Shown here: one piece after another, positions 23,870 through 35,197 of the stretch | Layout of the letters: each line of letters begins with the position of its first letter | Position numbering within the stretch: position 1 is the first letter of the stretch | Assembly (NCBI GenBank): GCA_036345935.2 | Contig: JADWOT020000002.1 | Coordinates: forward strand, 2,638,692 to 2,702,691 | Source of the DNA: Taenia hydatigena | Taxonomy: Eukaryota; Platyhelminthes; Cestoda; Cyclophyllidea; Taeniidae | DNA length: 64,000 bases | Reading direction: 5' to 3' | Notes under the pieces: generated by a model | The model's input: the letters and a program-made list of their open reading frames with translations, nothing else | The model's database searches: none | What the model was told of the DNA's origin: nothing | Made by a program: the position numbers and the translations under genes

Positions 23870-25180
23870 GGGCGCGTGCCGATTAGGTCCTACTCGCTCA
23901 TCATTCTTGCCCACGCGAACTCTCCCGCCTACAGATTCGTTACTCCCTTTCATTTGTCTTCTTTCACATATACCTCTTCTTTACGTATACCTTGCTTAAA
24001 TTTTTACGTTCGCTTCTTTATTTTCCCCTTCTCCAAGTAGTATCGTTGGCGGTGAGTTTCGCTCCCCCTTTGACTTTCCATGCCATCCCATTCACCTACG
24101 TCCTCATTTGCATGCACCTACCAGGGTCACCTTTCAGTAATCGAAGTCCCCATCACCTCTTCTATCCTACCACCATTATCACCGCCACTAATGGCCTATT
24201 AGCAGAGGTCCTCCTCTCCCTCCATTATTCATTCGCGCATTTATTCATTCATTTTATCCACGACTCTTCCGCTTACTTTTACTAGGACTTATTCATAAGA
24301 CAAGTCAAATAACTAACTGTTTAAGCGCTTGCTTATCTATTATTGTGTTAAATTACTTCGCAATTTACGCAATTCACCCCGACGTCTCATATATGTGACA
24401 CAAATATGTTACCAATTTACCACTTCCCATCTACATCTCTGCAGCTGTCACTATTACAATTGGTCTTAAACGCTTATACGTGCACGAATAATTGCCTCTT
24501 TTTCTCGATTCCACTCACCATACCTTTCAATAAACCCTCGCCATAACCAACAACGCCTACAAGCCTTCCACCTCCGATCCTCTTATTTCTCCCAACTCAA
24601 TCTAATAAAATTAATTAGCCATAAAATTAGTGTTTACGCCTTTATTTAATCAATATTATCAGCTTTGTCAAGTCGTATTCCTTATTTTGTCTATTCGTCA
24701 CATGTGCATGACACATATGTTTCCATACTGTTTTTCACTTTCTCTGTTCATGCTGTAGTCAGTTTTTGGGTTTCTTTTCTCAACAAGGCCAGATAGTGTT
24801 CCTTTGATTAACAACACTGTGATTAGTTCCAACCAATTTACTTACCAACGGACTGATTTTGTTGGTGACCCATTCAACGCAGGATTTTCATTGCTTCCTC
24901 CACCCGTCCCACGCCTTACTGCTGTTTGTCGCTCCGCTGGTGTGCTTGTGGTCACTTTTAGAAGCATTACGTAACCGACGTCGTCTCAGCGTAACATGTG
25001 ATCCACAGTCCGCCCTGTTATAACCACATTTCCGAAGGCACTCAATCCGACCTCTTCCTCATCTACTTTAATCACTTCTACAAAGGTCTACACTTTAAGC
25101 CTTAACACATTTGCTCATTTCTCCACACAAAATGACTGCTAGGCAGCGATCTAACTAATTCACTTTTTCTTTCCTTCGAA
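23870..25180 (+). other. Long pyrimidine-rich (C+T) strand-asymmetric stretch
   Basis: The plus strand is strongly enriched in C and T for about 1.3 kb, for example around 23940-24035 and 24120-24270, with many cttc, tcct and cattc blocks and few purines. The overlapping plus frames at 23789-24285 follow from this composition and need not be coding. The skew fades at about 25180, shortly before repeat B copy 2, so it could be part of a larger element, a transcribed region with strand bias, or an old polypyrimidine expansion. No tandem unit is obvious. Confidence 0.55.
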
Positions 25181-25364
25181 CATGCACGGAGTCAGTCGAC
25201 GCAGGGGTGAGGAAAGCCACTCGGAATGGTGAATGTCTTCCACTCGGGCCAAAAATGCAGCTTGTGCTCCCTTCAGGATACTAATGAAAGGAGCATGCAT
25301 GTGCACAAAGCTGCGCTGGCGCATGCCTCATGGTAACCCTGATCCTCATTTTTAAGGCCACTCT

Positions 25365-26520
25365 ACCGTTCTCTACCCAGCACACGCGCACGTTGCATTC
25401 ATTATAAATCGCAATAATGAAAATAATGCATGGAGAATGCAAACGCAAACAGACTTATTCCTGCTATCGCACACGCATACACTCCAATGCTACTTTTGCT
25501 TAAAAACTTTATTTTCCTTTCACTGTAATCACCGTTGAATTTCGCGGGACTACGGTCTCAAGCGATTCGTCAACACAATGTTATTCGTGCTTCTTTTCTG
25601 TGGTTTGGGCAAGTGCACACACAACACACCTGATTCGGCGAAAAATAATGTCAATAGCAAAAGCTTGAGCACAGTTGCAAGACGCCAAGATGTCAAGGCG
25701 ATGTCATGCTCCGGCAACGGGGAAGCACAATCTTGCTAAAAACAGGATATCATGATGACAATGTTAGGCCTAAAAGAACGTTTCAGATCAAATTATAAGC
25801 TTATGTATATGTCTTCTTCCAAATCAACGTTCCAAATTTGCTAAAAGCCGCAATATTAAATGAAACTGGTCTCAACCTGTTTACTAGCCTTATGTCCCTT
25901 CCATCTTTCCGCCTAATCGCCAATAAATCTCATCTAACATCAACTCGGAAGTCATAAGGTGATCGAATCTGGTGATACCTGTACAAGGAGCGAGGTTCAC
26001 TACAACAACTACTGAGCAGATTATTGAAGGATGGATAAATGGATTAAAAGTAGAGGTCCACTGCTAAAAGGCATCTGTGGAGGTCGGTTTGATAGCGTCT
26101 CTCTAATCACTGTGCTCGTTAAACCACAACATATCACATTAGCGCTTCAAATGTTGGGTGCATGTCAATAAGTGGACATCTTGGTAGATGCTGAGGAACC
26201 AATTCGTAAAAAGGGTACTCACACTGCCTTTAAAGCGGTAAGGGAGCGTGTTTGTAAGTGTCCACACTTCTCCTCTATTCCAAGTCAATTCATAGCATTT
26301 GGCTTTGATTTGTAAACCGAAAGCCGGATCACATATCATGACTCAAAAATTACCCCTTGCAAGAAGAAGGAGAGAAATGATCATTCACTTTTCATCCTGA
26401 TGACGCAGCAGGCGACAAGTCCGAAGAAGTGCAGCATCGAAAAGGGCGAGGATGTGAGGGGAGAGTATAGGACCAAGACCTCTCATAAACTAAGTAGCGA
26501 CACGATCTATAGTAAAATAG
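25365..26520 (+). repeat. Dispersed repeat B, copy 2
   Basis: This is a co-linear match to 1-720, with shared landmarks listed for copy 1. Between about 25815 and 26350 this copy has roughly 0.5 kb without a counterpart in copy 1, probably an insertion. Similarity stops just after the tagcgacacgatctatag block near 26515, and the two copies differ beyond it, which marks the right boundary. Confidence 0.7.
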
Positions 26521-26709
26521 ATATTGGCTGCTTGCGAAATCACCTTCAGGCACCAACGTGTACACACCATTATGAATAGCTTTAACCCGTGTGTTCCATA
26601 TTATTGCAAGTTATCCTCAGTAGTCATGCATAATCCGCCAAACAGCTGAAGTCGAAAACGAACATTTGCTCTATTAATGCTATTACAATTTTCGTAAAAT
26701 GTTATGAAA

Positions 26710-27745
26710 CTAAAGGCATGAGAAAAATTGAGGAAATAGGAAATGTGGTACGTAACAAGCTAGCACGCATTTTGACACAGACACATCGTTAAAGTCATAA
26801 AGTTGTAATGTCGGCTGTACCCTGAAGCGATCAGGATTAACTGTGCACTGACTGCGAAAGCACAAGTATCCCTTTGGGCAATTACCGCAACTTTCTCCAT
26901 ATTTGTACGGTTCTTCACTGGGATGATTCCTCCTAAAAGAACAAAAGAAATGCATTACCAAGTACATCAGTTGTAATTATCAACGGATGTTGACAAGCCC
27001 GACTTATCCAGGCCTGCATTGACAAACGGCAAGACACTAAGGGTTGCTCCAGCCACGTCTGAGGTCATCGCATTGCCACATGCCGCATCTCAATTTCTCT
27101 GAGGTTGCCCAAACCATCTGTATAGTCAAAAAGTAATGCTGATAATCCACCGCGCATGACAACATGCCTGCAATTTGCTTTAAAAATGCTCAGACACACA
27201 TGCCAACCAACTGTGTACAGGAATCACAATTATCACTACAACTGTTATGAAAGTATGAATAATATCAGTATCCACTTTTCCATCCTCAAAAGCCCTCAGT
27301 TAAAGATGGTTCGAGGTTAATAATGAGTGCCATAGTTTTCTGATTCCACAGTAGTGTAATTATATAATTGGATCTGGATGTCCGGAAGTGCAATGCTTGG
27401 CCCAGGGAGCTGATAGGTGCTCCAGATCAATGGAGCACTCCTAATTAACTCGAAGATAATGTTGGAAATGTCATAGGTGTCAAGTTAAATTAAAGGAATT
27501 CGGAGTACCAACGAAACAAGTGATCTAGAAATCAAATAAGGTCGTAATCAAACATAAAAACCAAACCTTGCCATATCATTGAGCGTTAGCAGACCATAAA
27601 TTCCATATTACTAGCAGGAGGGTACAAATGCTCTCGCAGTTGCAGATGATCTCCAAGAATTTGTGCCTCCTCAACGCCAGTGGGTTGATCACACGCTGCT
27701 GCAGATATGAAGACGATACGACTCAACACCTTCCTAAGGGTATTT
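26710..27745 (-). pseudogene. SCP/TAPS (CAP-domain, venom-allergen-like) gene relic
   Basis: Three blocks match the CAP family in order. The N-terminal block, 27745-27567, gives a hydrophobic leader and then EEAQILGDHLQLREHLYPPA followed by SNMEF, the start of a CAP domain. The middle block, 27117-27007, begins after a cag acceptor with MVWATSEKLRCGMWQCDD and reaches VCQCRPG, matching the CAP signatures that follow GHYTQ and end in a C-x-Y-x-P-x-GN-type motif. The C-terminal block, 26932-26710, starts after acceptor gttcttttag and reads YKYGESCGNCPKGYLC, the cysteine hinge typical of worm VAL proteins. The copy looks dead: the N-terminal block breaks at a TAA after MVC, TAG interrupts the middle block after WSNP, a TAA stands where GN is expected, and the exon with the CAP His/Glu core and GHYTQ was not found. 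VAL proteins are normally secreted. Confidence 0.75.
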
Positions 27746-30386
27746 GGAAATTTTTATCGAAGAATATAATCTAAATCGCAGAAAAAAATAGGATATTTAC
27801 AGCGGTTGTAGATTTAGGTTCATTTACATAAGGATACACTTTATTTCCTCATGAACCTTTTATTTTAGTAACCTCATCATGCACTTCCAAAGAACATGCA
27901 AAGCAGCTCATTCCTGTTCTTGAATTTCATGATTTAGCAAATAAATCATAAGCTTAGATCATAAGGAATGCAAATTTAAGCCTTTGTGAGTTCTTTGATG
28001 TGGTTTTCAGTGTTATAGCGTAAAGATTTGGGTGGAATGGACCCGGTCTTTAAAAGGCGTATAATTAATGTCGCATTTTATACAGTGCATGTTTGTATAA
28101 ATGTATCTTCGGTGACAGACAGTCAGAGTATGTCAGCTACTAGCTAAGCGCACTACATTGCTTCTGAAGGCGGACAAGAGCATCTGCCCTTCTGCTAAGG
28201 TGAATTTTGCCAAACAATGCAAGAGCCTCGAGCGAGGGGTTGAAGTGAGAAGTCGAATTAGGGGCAATTCTTTGGTTGCATTTACTAGAATTTCGTTGTC
28301 TCACAATCCTTTACAGGACAGTTCTGCATAAAAACGAGTTTATGTGCTATTATTTTAATCTTCTGTAAGGTCATTCTACAAATAATGGCATTTAGGGAGT
28401 CAAAAGTAAGCACATCCCAAGTAGATATCAGTTAGCACTGGAATGAGACATATTTTAACATATTTTAGATTGAGAAAGTGGGATCAAATGCCATCACACA
28501 TTCGACACATCGACCATTAATGTTTGTTTAATAGCCATTTAGTGGTTGCTATGCGCTTCTTTTGTTCTTTTCATCCGCTATAGGTTTTTCGATCGACCAA
28601 TAAGAAATACTTATCGAAGGGAGGCCTTTTCAGTTGCGTGTGTACGAAGTGATTCATAAACCCTCGCAAGTTCATATGGGAATCCGTTTTTGGCTCCACA
28701 ATGGCCTAATGTGATTTATTGCCATCTTAAAGATGTAATAAATGAAACATATTAGCAGTTAACTTCAAAAATTTAAACCTTTTTATCCAAACTTAATATG
28801 GCTGATTGGATGTACTTGCGTTTTAAGGTCATTCATAAACACATCTTTGTTGGAATGTTGGCATTGAGTACAGCCTTAAACCCATTCCGGTTCACGCATA
28901 AGCATTCCGTTTTTGAGGAAAACATCCAAGGTAAATTTTAGTGGGGCTGGTCTTGCTGAATTGGCATTTCGTTTTTTATCATTCGCATTACTAAAGCTGC
29001 CTAAATGTGTAGTAGCCTTGCTTTGTTAACTCATGCAGCCTTCCAAGAATCGCTTAAAGGTGGGGACGCGTCGATGCAAGTCAGGTGGTTTACTCGAGGA
29101 AGAAATGTGGTTGGGTCGCTAAGTTAAGGCAGACTCTTAGCTGTCAGGGTTTCGAGGTGAGAGAGCTGCATTCAAGAACTTATTCATGACCACTTTGGGA
29201 AGGGAGGTGGAACTACGGGCTATGGGGGTCGACCATTTGGCTATAAAACGTTATTTGCGTGTGCATCGGTTTAAAACCTGTCGGAATCCTATCCACAACA
29301 CCGGCAGAAATGGATTTTGATAGGGGTATCTTTAGTGACGACGAAAATGATAGACGAATTGGGGCTCGGCGCGTGTGCAGGAGCCTTAAGATGCATGTCG
29401 CAGAACCAGTTTGCAAGTAAATACTGGACCTCGTTCTCCATAACAAGTAAAAGCAATCATACCCCAAAGCACACGCAACGCGATAGGTACATCGATATCT
29501 AAATCGTTTGATCAGCTTGCATTGATTTGCACAAAGTCCCAAGTTCTCTAAAGTGCCTGCCTGGCTTAGCTCGAGGTAAAGCGACTTGCAGTTCTAATGT
29601 TCCTCTTAAGGTGTTAGGGTTGTATCAAGTCAAGAATCACTGCAATTTGGCGCACGCACGACGATTAGAAGAGAATCCATGATTTTGAATGGAATGAACG
29701 AATGCAACGTACTCGCGTTTGCGGTCATCTAATGTAGTGTCCATCAAAGTTTAACCCTAGACATGATAATTGATTATTTTGACTAATCCATCCAATCTAG
29801 ATTTACGCAATCTTGCCAATTATCTATCTACTTGTGCATCACATTTAATATCTTCTAGCTATCGCCATAAGATCCTCTCCATTCCTTCGATCGTGCTTAG
29901 TTATTTGTTTTGGAGGCTAATACACCCGTTTTTTACGGCCAACTTTAGCATCTTTATGCACTTCAGAATTTCGTCATTAAGACCGCAGCACCACCTGTTG
30001 CATGTGAAGAACAAATAAAGAAAACACGAATGGCGATGTTGCCAGTGCTGGTGAAGCAGCAGAAGCAGCATACTATGCAGAAATAAGATCCAGTGGTATC
30101 CGCGTCGTTCCTCGCTGAAACCCTTTTAATGTTCTCTATTTATGCATTGGTGGCAATGTTCGCCGGTCATCGCTCGCTTTCTCTTTTATCGCAATGCCTC
30201 AGAAGTAGCCATAACTTACGTCACTCAGCAGACTGAGTGCAGATTAGACTTTGCTGTGTTTCTTTTGTCTTGTTTCTCAGGATCTCTTTAGTGCTGAACT
30301 TCAATTTCATATTTGGTGTACCCCTTCAATCTATCCGAATTTCATTACCACTGCCTCTTGTGTCATTGCAGGCATGGAGAGTGGAC
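27746..30386. other. No supported gene
   Basis: I see only short frames. The 109-codon minus frame 29213-29542 contains Cys- and Arg-rich segments but no domain that I recognise. 29770-30018 on plus is pyrimidine-rich, like 23870-25180 but shorter. Confidence 0.45.
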
Positions 30387-30886
30387 ACGCAAATCCACTT
30401 TAACTTTGCATTTTCATTGCAGGCGATCTTCGACCTAGTTCGTTGCCCATTTGCCCCGCACGCCATGTCTTCATCCCGCCAATAGTCTTGACGTCCCTGC
30501 AGTCAAAAAAGGAGCCTTCCATATTCTTCTGTGATCCGAACGCTGGGAATAAGCATACTTGCGGTAAGGTAGCGGACTTGAATGAGGCGGTCAACAATTA
30601 AAAATATATGCCTTGTAGTTTTTGATAAATACCGAANACGCAAATCCACTTTAACTTTGCATCTTCATTGCAGGCGAACTTCGACCTAGTTCGTTGTCCA
30701 TTTGCCCCGCACGCCATGTCTTCATCCCACCAATAGTCTTGACGTCCCTGCAGTCAAAAAGAAGCCTTCCATATTCTTCTGTGATTCGAACGCTGGGAAT
30801 AAGCATACTTGCGGTGAGGTAGCGGACTTGAATGAGGCGGTAAACAATTAAAAATATATGCCTTGTAGTTTTTGATAAATACCGAA
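30387..30886 (+). repeat. Near-identical 250-bp direct duplication with one N at the junction
   Basis: 30387-30636 and 30638-30886 are almost identical, from acgcaaatccactttaactt to the common end gataaataccgaa. They differ by only a few substitutions and one A in a homopolymer. The single ambiguous base of the window, N at 30637, lies exactly between them. Every other duplicate here is strongly diverged, so such high identity with an N at the seam suggests an assembly seam in which two overlapping contig ends were placed side by side instead of being merged. A genuine recent tandem duplication is the alternative. The minus frames over each copy (30400-30597 and 30651-30935) are duplicates of each other and have no recognised domain. 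Confidence 0.85.
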
Positions 30887-32577
30887 ACGTGTCTTTCATC
30901 GTGGAGTCCGTTTTAGTGACCCACGCATTTTTCATCTTGAGGTGAAAGTTAGGTCAGAAGTGCGAATCCTTGCGGCTGAGTCTCTATCCCCTTCGTCTGG
31001 CGGTCTTTCACTCGTTGATTATCAGCCTGAATAATGACGTCGTGTTCTACATAACACGAGCCTCTCACGAAGGCTCGCCTTGGCATCGCGACAATCGTAA
31101 CGGCTTACGTGTTTTCACTGCTTGCCAGTAAAAAGCATTTTGTTGGATAAATTATCAAAGGAATGCTTTTACTGCAGGACAGATACCTGTCCTTTCTTCA
31201 CTGCGTCGTTAAATCGAGAAGCAAGTGTAGGAGCGTACAGAAGACCTGCATATTGGGGAATTGACAAAATTTCGAAAAGAGCTCAGACGACAGTGAATTG
31301 TTCCTGCTTGAAGGGTTACGTGCTGGCATTACAAGGGTGCATAAAGACATAAGACAATAAAAGACTAGTTATCAGGATGGTAATTTAGTTACTCTCTAGA
31401 CTGGCAGCACATTTGAGTGCTAAAAAGGAGATAAGAGGAGAGGTCTCTGGGCTCGTGTCCATATAGGCAGGACAGAGAGAATAGTACTCTCCTCTTTTAC
31501 TCACCGTATTCTAAATAAGCCTTAAGATGCAACGATTTGGCAGTGCTTTGCCAGAGATTACAGTCATTAAAGACTATGGTGTAGGAAGTGAACAGTGTGC
31601 GTTAAAGTGTGGCACGTGCATGCCACAGATCTGACGCGATCGGAAGCGCGTGCCTCAAGCAAACCAAAGCTCATGCAGAACCACTCCTGCTAACCTACGG
31701 AGAGTTTGATGCTTAACCTTTGGGATCAACCTTATTTAAGCGACCTCATTGACGGGACTTGTGTGCAAAAAACCGATAGAGGGCAAAATCTTATTTGCTT
31801 AGCATATACAAAACAATTTATTGCGGTAGTACTGACTGTGACCTTCGCCAATAAGCACAGGAGCAAACTTCAAGTGAATCAAAAGATGGGGTCTGGCGAT
31901 TCATGATCCACTGTGTACGGGATAATCCATACTTAAATTGGGGTGAAATGACGGCAAAATTGACGCATAAAATAATGCCCAGTTCTTTGCAAAACGGATC
32001 CACCGTTCCAAAGCATCAAAATCTTTGAGCTACAGGCTTGAGCAAAGGAGCAATTATTGTTTTTGCTTAGTTTGTTGCGAAGATTTTGAAACCACGGGAC
32101 ACTAGATCTTGTGCTACTCAAAGGAAGCGATTTTGAGTTGCGCGGTCTTCTCTCATCTTGTAGGCTTTTCCTTGAAATGGACGCATGGTTTCATGGTTGC
32201 AAGGCTGCCTGAGGTATGGAGTGCCTCCAGGACATGGGCAGTGGTCTTTTAACCCTTATAAGCATCGATGCGCTCTTCAGTGAATTGGTTTGCTTTTATA
32301 AGCTCTGCTAACTCATACGAAATGACTCGCAAGATCCAAATTTCCAATAATACGGATTCCACCGGCATCCGCTTTGCTATGGCATCCGAGGTAAAAGGTC
32401 AACCAGGGTTCAAGGCGAAAGAGCACATCTGGAGCCTGGACATTGACATGGACTATAACTTTTGCGCACAGACGGGCGCATTAAAGGCCGCTTGGCACAC
32501 GTCCTCAAATCTTTGCAGAACTCTAATTGCAAATAAATATTTAAACCTTGACGGAGTCAAGTGTTTTGAATTCTAAG
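30887..32577. other. No firmly supported gene
   Basis: The region contains a 102-codon plus frame at 32268-32576 and, opposite it, a minus frame at about 32400-32245 reading SYELAELIKANQFTEERIDA. The latter faintly resembles the N-terminal helix of amidase-signature enzymes, but it stops soon after and no catalytic motif follows. Neither strand can be preferred. Confidence 0.35.
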
Positions 32578-32726
32578 GAGAAGTTAATAGAGAGAACGCG
32601 ATGGCTGCCAAGGCGGAACTACATTACTACCTGTCCGAGTCTGAATTTCCTGCCAACAAATTGGAGGTCGAATTTGAACTGCTCATTGCTGCTGCTTACG
32701 ACGTGCCTATGCAACGGATGGGCTAA
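32578..32726 (+). CDS. Unassigned exon candidate
   Basis: A short plus frame between stops reads AMAAKAELHYYLSESEFPAN and then KLEVEFELLIAAAYDVPM before TAA. It is helical and acidic in character and looks more like protein than its neighbours. A second plus segment at 32791-32881 (PLPAPQNFGESKPLLRESIC), after a tttgaacatag acceptor-like site, could be the next exon, but the phases do not join cleanly. Family unknown. Confidence 0.25.
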
Positions 32727-33180
32727 CGACTTCGTGATATTTAGAATGCTAGCTTGCCCTTGGATGTTGATGAATGATGTTTGAACATAGTGGTGTTCCA
32801 CTGCCCGCTCCGCAAAACTTTGGCGAAAGCAAGCCGCTGCTAAGGGAGAGCATCTGTGCTAGCGGACTTAGCAGCAGAATGGTGATTTTAAGTGTCGCTG
32901 AATGCCGATTGGCTCGTTGTGAGCAGGAAGTCACATCTCTGCATGGGTCCAGGTGCTTCAAAACCCCCATTTCTTTAATGCGTTTGTGACTTTGCGGCGC
33001 TGAATTACTAAACACTGTAAGTGCTCAGTACACAGGTCATTTTGCACTTGAACGGCTTAACGTCATCTGCTCTATTCCTCTACCCTTGTTTTACTTTTCG
33101 AATAAGCGATTGATTTCATTATTCCTATCCATGAAGGATTATTAATAATGGCGCAATTAAAATGACTCGTTTCATTACAG

Positions 33181-33355
33181 TCTCCCAGATGACACCTCCA
33201 GCAACTCAGCATACATTTGCGAGGACGTGCAGCAGCTCTGCGGAACAAATGATGCCTCCGCCAGTGGCCAAGCACCCATCATCGGAATTGACGCGAACAC
33301 GGTTAATGTTTTACTGCGTCCCAAATCCGACCACAACGCGCATGCAGACCTATAG
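33181..33355 (+). CDS. Probable 3' exon of an unassigned plus-strand gene
   Basis: After a clean acceptor (actcgtttcattacag) the frame reads LPDDTSSNSAYICEDVQQLC, continues with GTNDASASGQAPIIGIDANT and ends at TAG 33353-33355. It is rich in Ser, Asp and Asn, as is common in disordered tails or linkers. The more visible longer frames on both strands here are alternatives without splice support. A weak donor (ACG then GTTAATG) at about 33308 could instead continue the gene to the exon at 34540. I do not recognise the family. Confidence 0.4.
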
Positions 33356-34539
33356 TTAACTGAAAATTTCCTCACCAGTTTGACATTACTTGACTTTACG
33401 CGAAAGTTTTATTCAATTTCTGTGATTGCTTATATTTGGTAGAAGGTAGTTGATAAGGCTCAAATGTTTTATTGGAAAATGCATACCGCAAATGACCTTG
33501 TGGAATGCTTAAAACACGCAAATGAGACCAAACATTGTCGACACTTCGCACTTCATCAGAGATATTTCGATAAATTCGCGACTGTCATAGCACAGAGCGT
33601 ACTTTAAATAAAGCGTATTTAATTTCAGATCAAGTGTTGCTCAGAATATCCCAAGGTCAGGCCTGAGGTGTCTTTTGACTCACCCATATTTCATCCCAAC
33701 ATCGATCCGTCAGATGGTTCCATGTGTTTAGGCCTTCTTGACCGCTGGCATAGGTGAGCGAAGTCACGCGTATTAAAATTCATGTAAACAATGTTTGAGA
33801 GTAATGACGAGCGCGTTTTGCAAAAAAGCCAAAGATTTCATAATGCAAACACTGGAAACGGAGCATTTCATTATTTCAGTTTGTGAAGCCTACCGAAGGG
33901 AAAAAGTTGCAGAAGGTGCAGGATGCGACGGAAATAAGGAACGATTTTGATCAGAAAGGTGATGATGCGATTGATGCTTCCGCTAGTACTGCCAATCACG
34001 AAGGCTAGGTTATTCAAGGAACTCACAGTGCAAAGGATATTCGTTGAATGGTCAGTGGAACTTGCTGTTATTATTATGTTATTACTTTAGGATTATACGC
34101 TCTCTGATACCACATCTGATGCCATCCCATCATTTGCAAAGATTCGTTATTCGCTTGATTCCGAACGTGAAAGCACTTCTGGTCCTTATGCATCATTCTA
34201 CTTACCACTCAACTTGAAATTACAGCACGTTGTTATCTGGCATCCATTGCTATAACCGGAACGCAGATGTGTGCACTACGTACTACTTTATGGATTTCCT
34301 GGGATCTGCCCATCATCGTGATCAACTAGGTGATCACCATACCACTCTCTTCTTTGTAAATGTCTTGCGTAAAGACCAGTCTCACCCAGAGTCGAGACAA
34401 ACGTCCAGCAACCGTCCATGCTATGCATTTGTTGAGTGTTCAGCAAGTTCATATCAGTCGCGCACAAGCTACAGTTCTCCACTTTACCTAGGCAGAATGT
34501 TTGAAATTGAAGAATCGGGTAGGCTACCACTGACTGCAG

Positions 34540-34927
34540 ACTTTGTCCTTGGTCAGCGCTGGATAGCAAATGCACAAAGGCTCTACTAGAAAGCCTTTTT
34601 TTCGAAGATGACCGACACAGGGATTGCTCTGCATGTGCTCTGGATAAGGACGGTAACGGTGATAGTGGAAGCAAAAGCAGTAACTGGCTCCCCGACTCCT
34701 GCTCTTTGGTTCACGAAGGCGTTGATACGGGGCATAAATCGACACCAAAATCGGATGGTCAAAGTGAAATCGCCAAGCTGGATTTTAGCTTGTCTTCATA
34801 TAGTAGGGTTTCATCAAGGAAAGAATATGATGACATTATCAGTGAGCCTGATAAAGCAAGTAAAAAACTGTCCTATCCGTTTCATCGCCAACTTACAAGG
34901 GCGTTCGTATGCCTCAGCTACCAATAA
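34540..34927 (+). CDS. Unassigned acidic, Ser/Asp-rich exon
   Basis: A plus frame is open for 128 codons from a ctgcag acceptor to TAA at 34925-34927. It reads LCPWSALDSKCTKALLESLF, then an acidic low-complexity part (DKDGNGDSGSKSSNW), then EIAKLDFSLSSYSRVSSRKE. Its style matches the exon at 33181, which suggests the same gene. The stop may be bypassed by a GTATGC donor at about 34906. Longer competing frames (plus 34230-34589, minus 34288-34674) lack protein-like features. No domain is recognised; the DKDGNGD run resembles half an EF-hand loop but the flanking helices are missing. Confidence 0.4.
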
Positions 34928-34992
34928 CAGCTTGCATGGAATGCAGACGAGAATACGACTGGATAAAAAGGTCAATTAATGTAGGCCCAGAT

Positions 34993-35197
34993 TCGGATTG
35001 AAGGTAGTTTGTTTGTGGAACTCGATGGTCGATACGATTTGCTTCGCCAGAAAATACGGAGCATTCGATGATAGGTATCCTAATCCCACCATGGCAAGCC
35101 AGCTCGGGTCGAATGCTGTCGGACAGTTGCTGCTTTCTCTCAAGGAATCAAGGCATGTCAAACCTCGTTCTTCTCGATCCCATGGTAAGTCAACTGA
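34993..35197 (+). CDS. Unassigned exon candidate ending at a strong donor
   Basis: The plus strand reads IEGSLFVELDGRYDLLRQKI in one frame until a TGA near 35068. A second frame (NPTMASQLGSNAVGQLLLSL, KESRHVK) then stays open up to a consensus donor, GATCCCATG then GTAAGT at 35186. The switch of frame suggests either an indel or two exons. It probably belongs with the plus-strand pieces at 33181 and 34540. Function unknown. Confidence 0.3.

Noticed and set aside
23789..24285. Two overlapping plus frames, Ser/Phe/Leu rich
   Set aside because: Explained by the C+T-rich composition, which depletes stops; no motif or splice support.
32245..32410. Minus-strand amidase or FAAH-like N-terminal helix
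   Set aside because: Only about 20 residues are similar, a stop follows, and no Gly/Ser-rich amidase signature was found nearby.
34230..34674. Long frames on both strands (119 and 128 codons)
   Set aside because: They lack splice support and protein-like patterns; the third plus frame from 34540 is more convincing.
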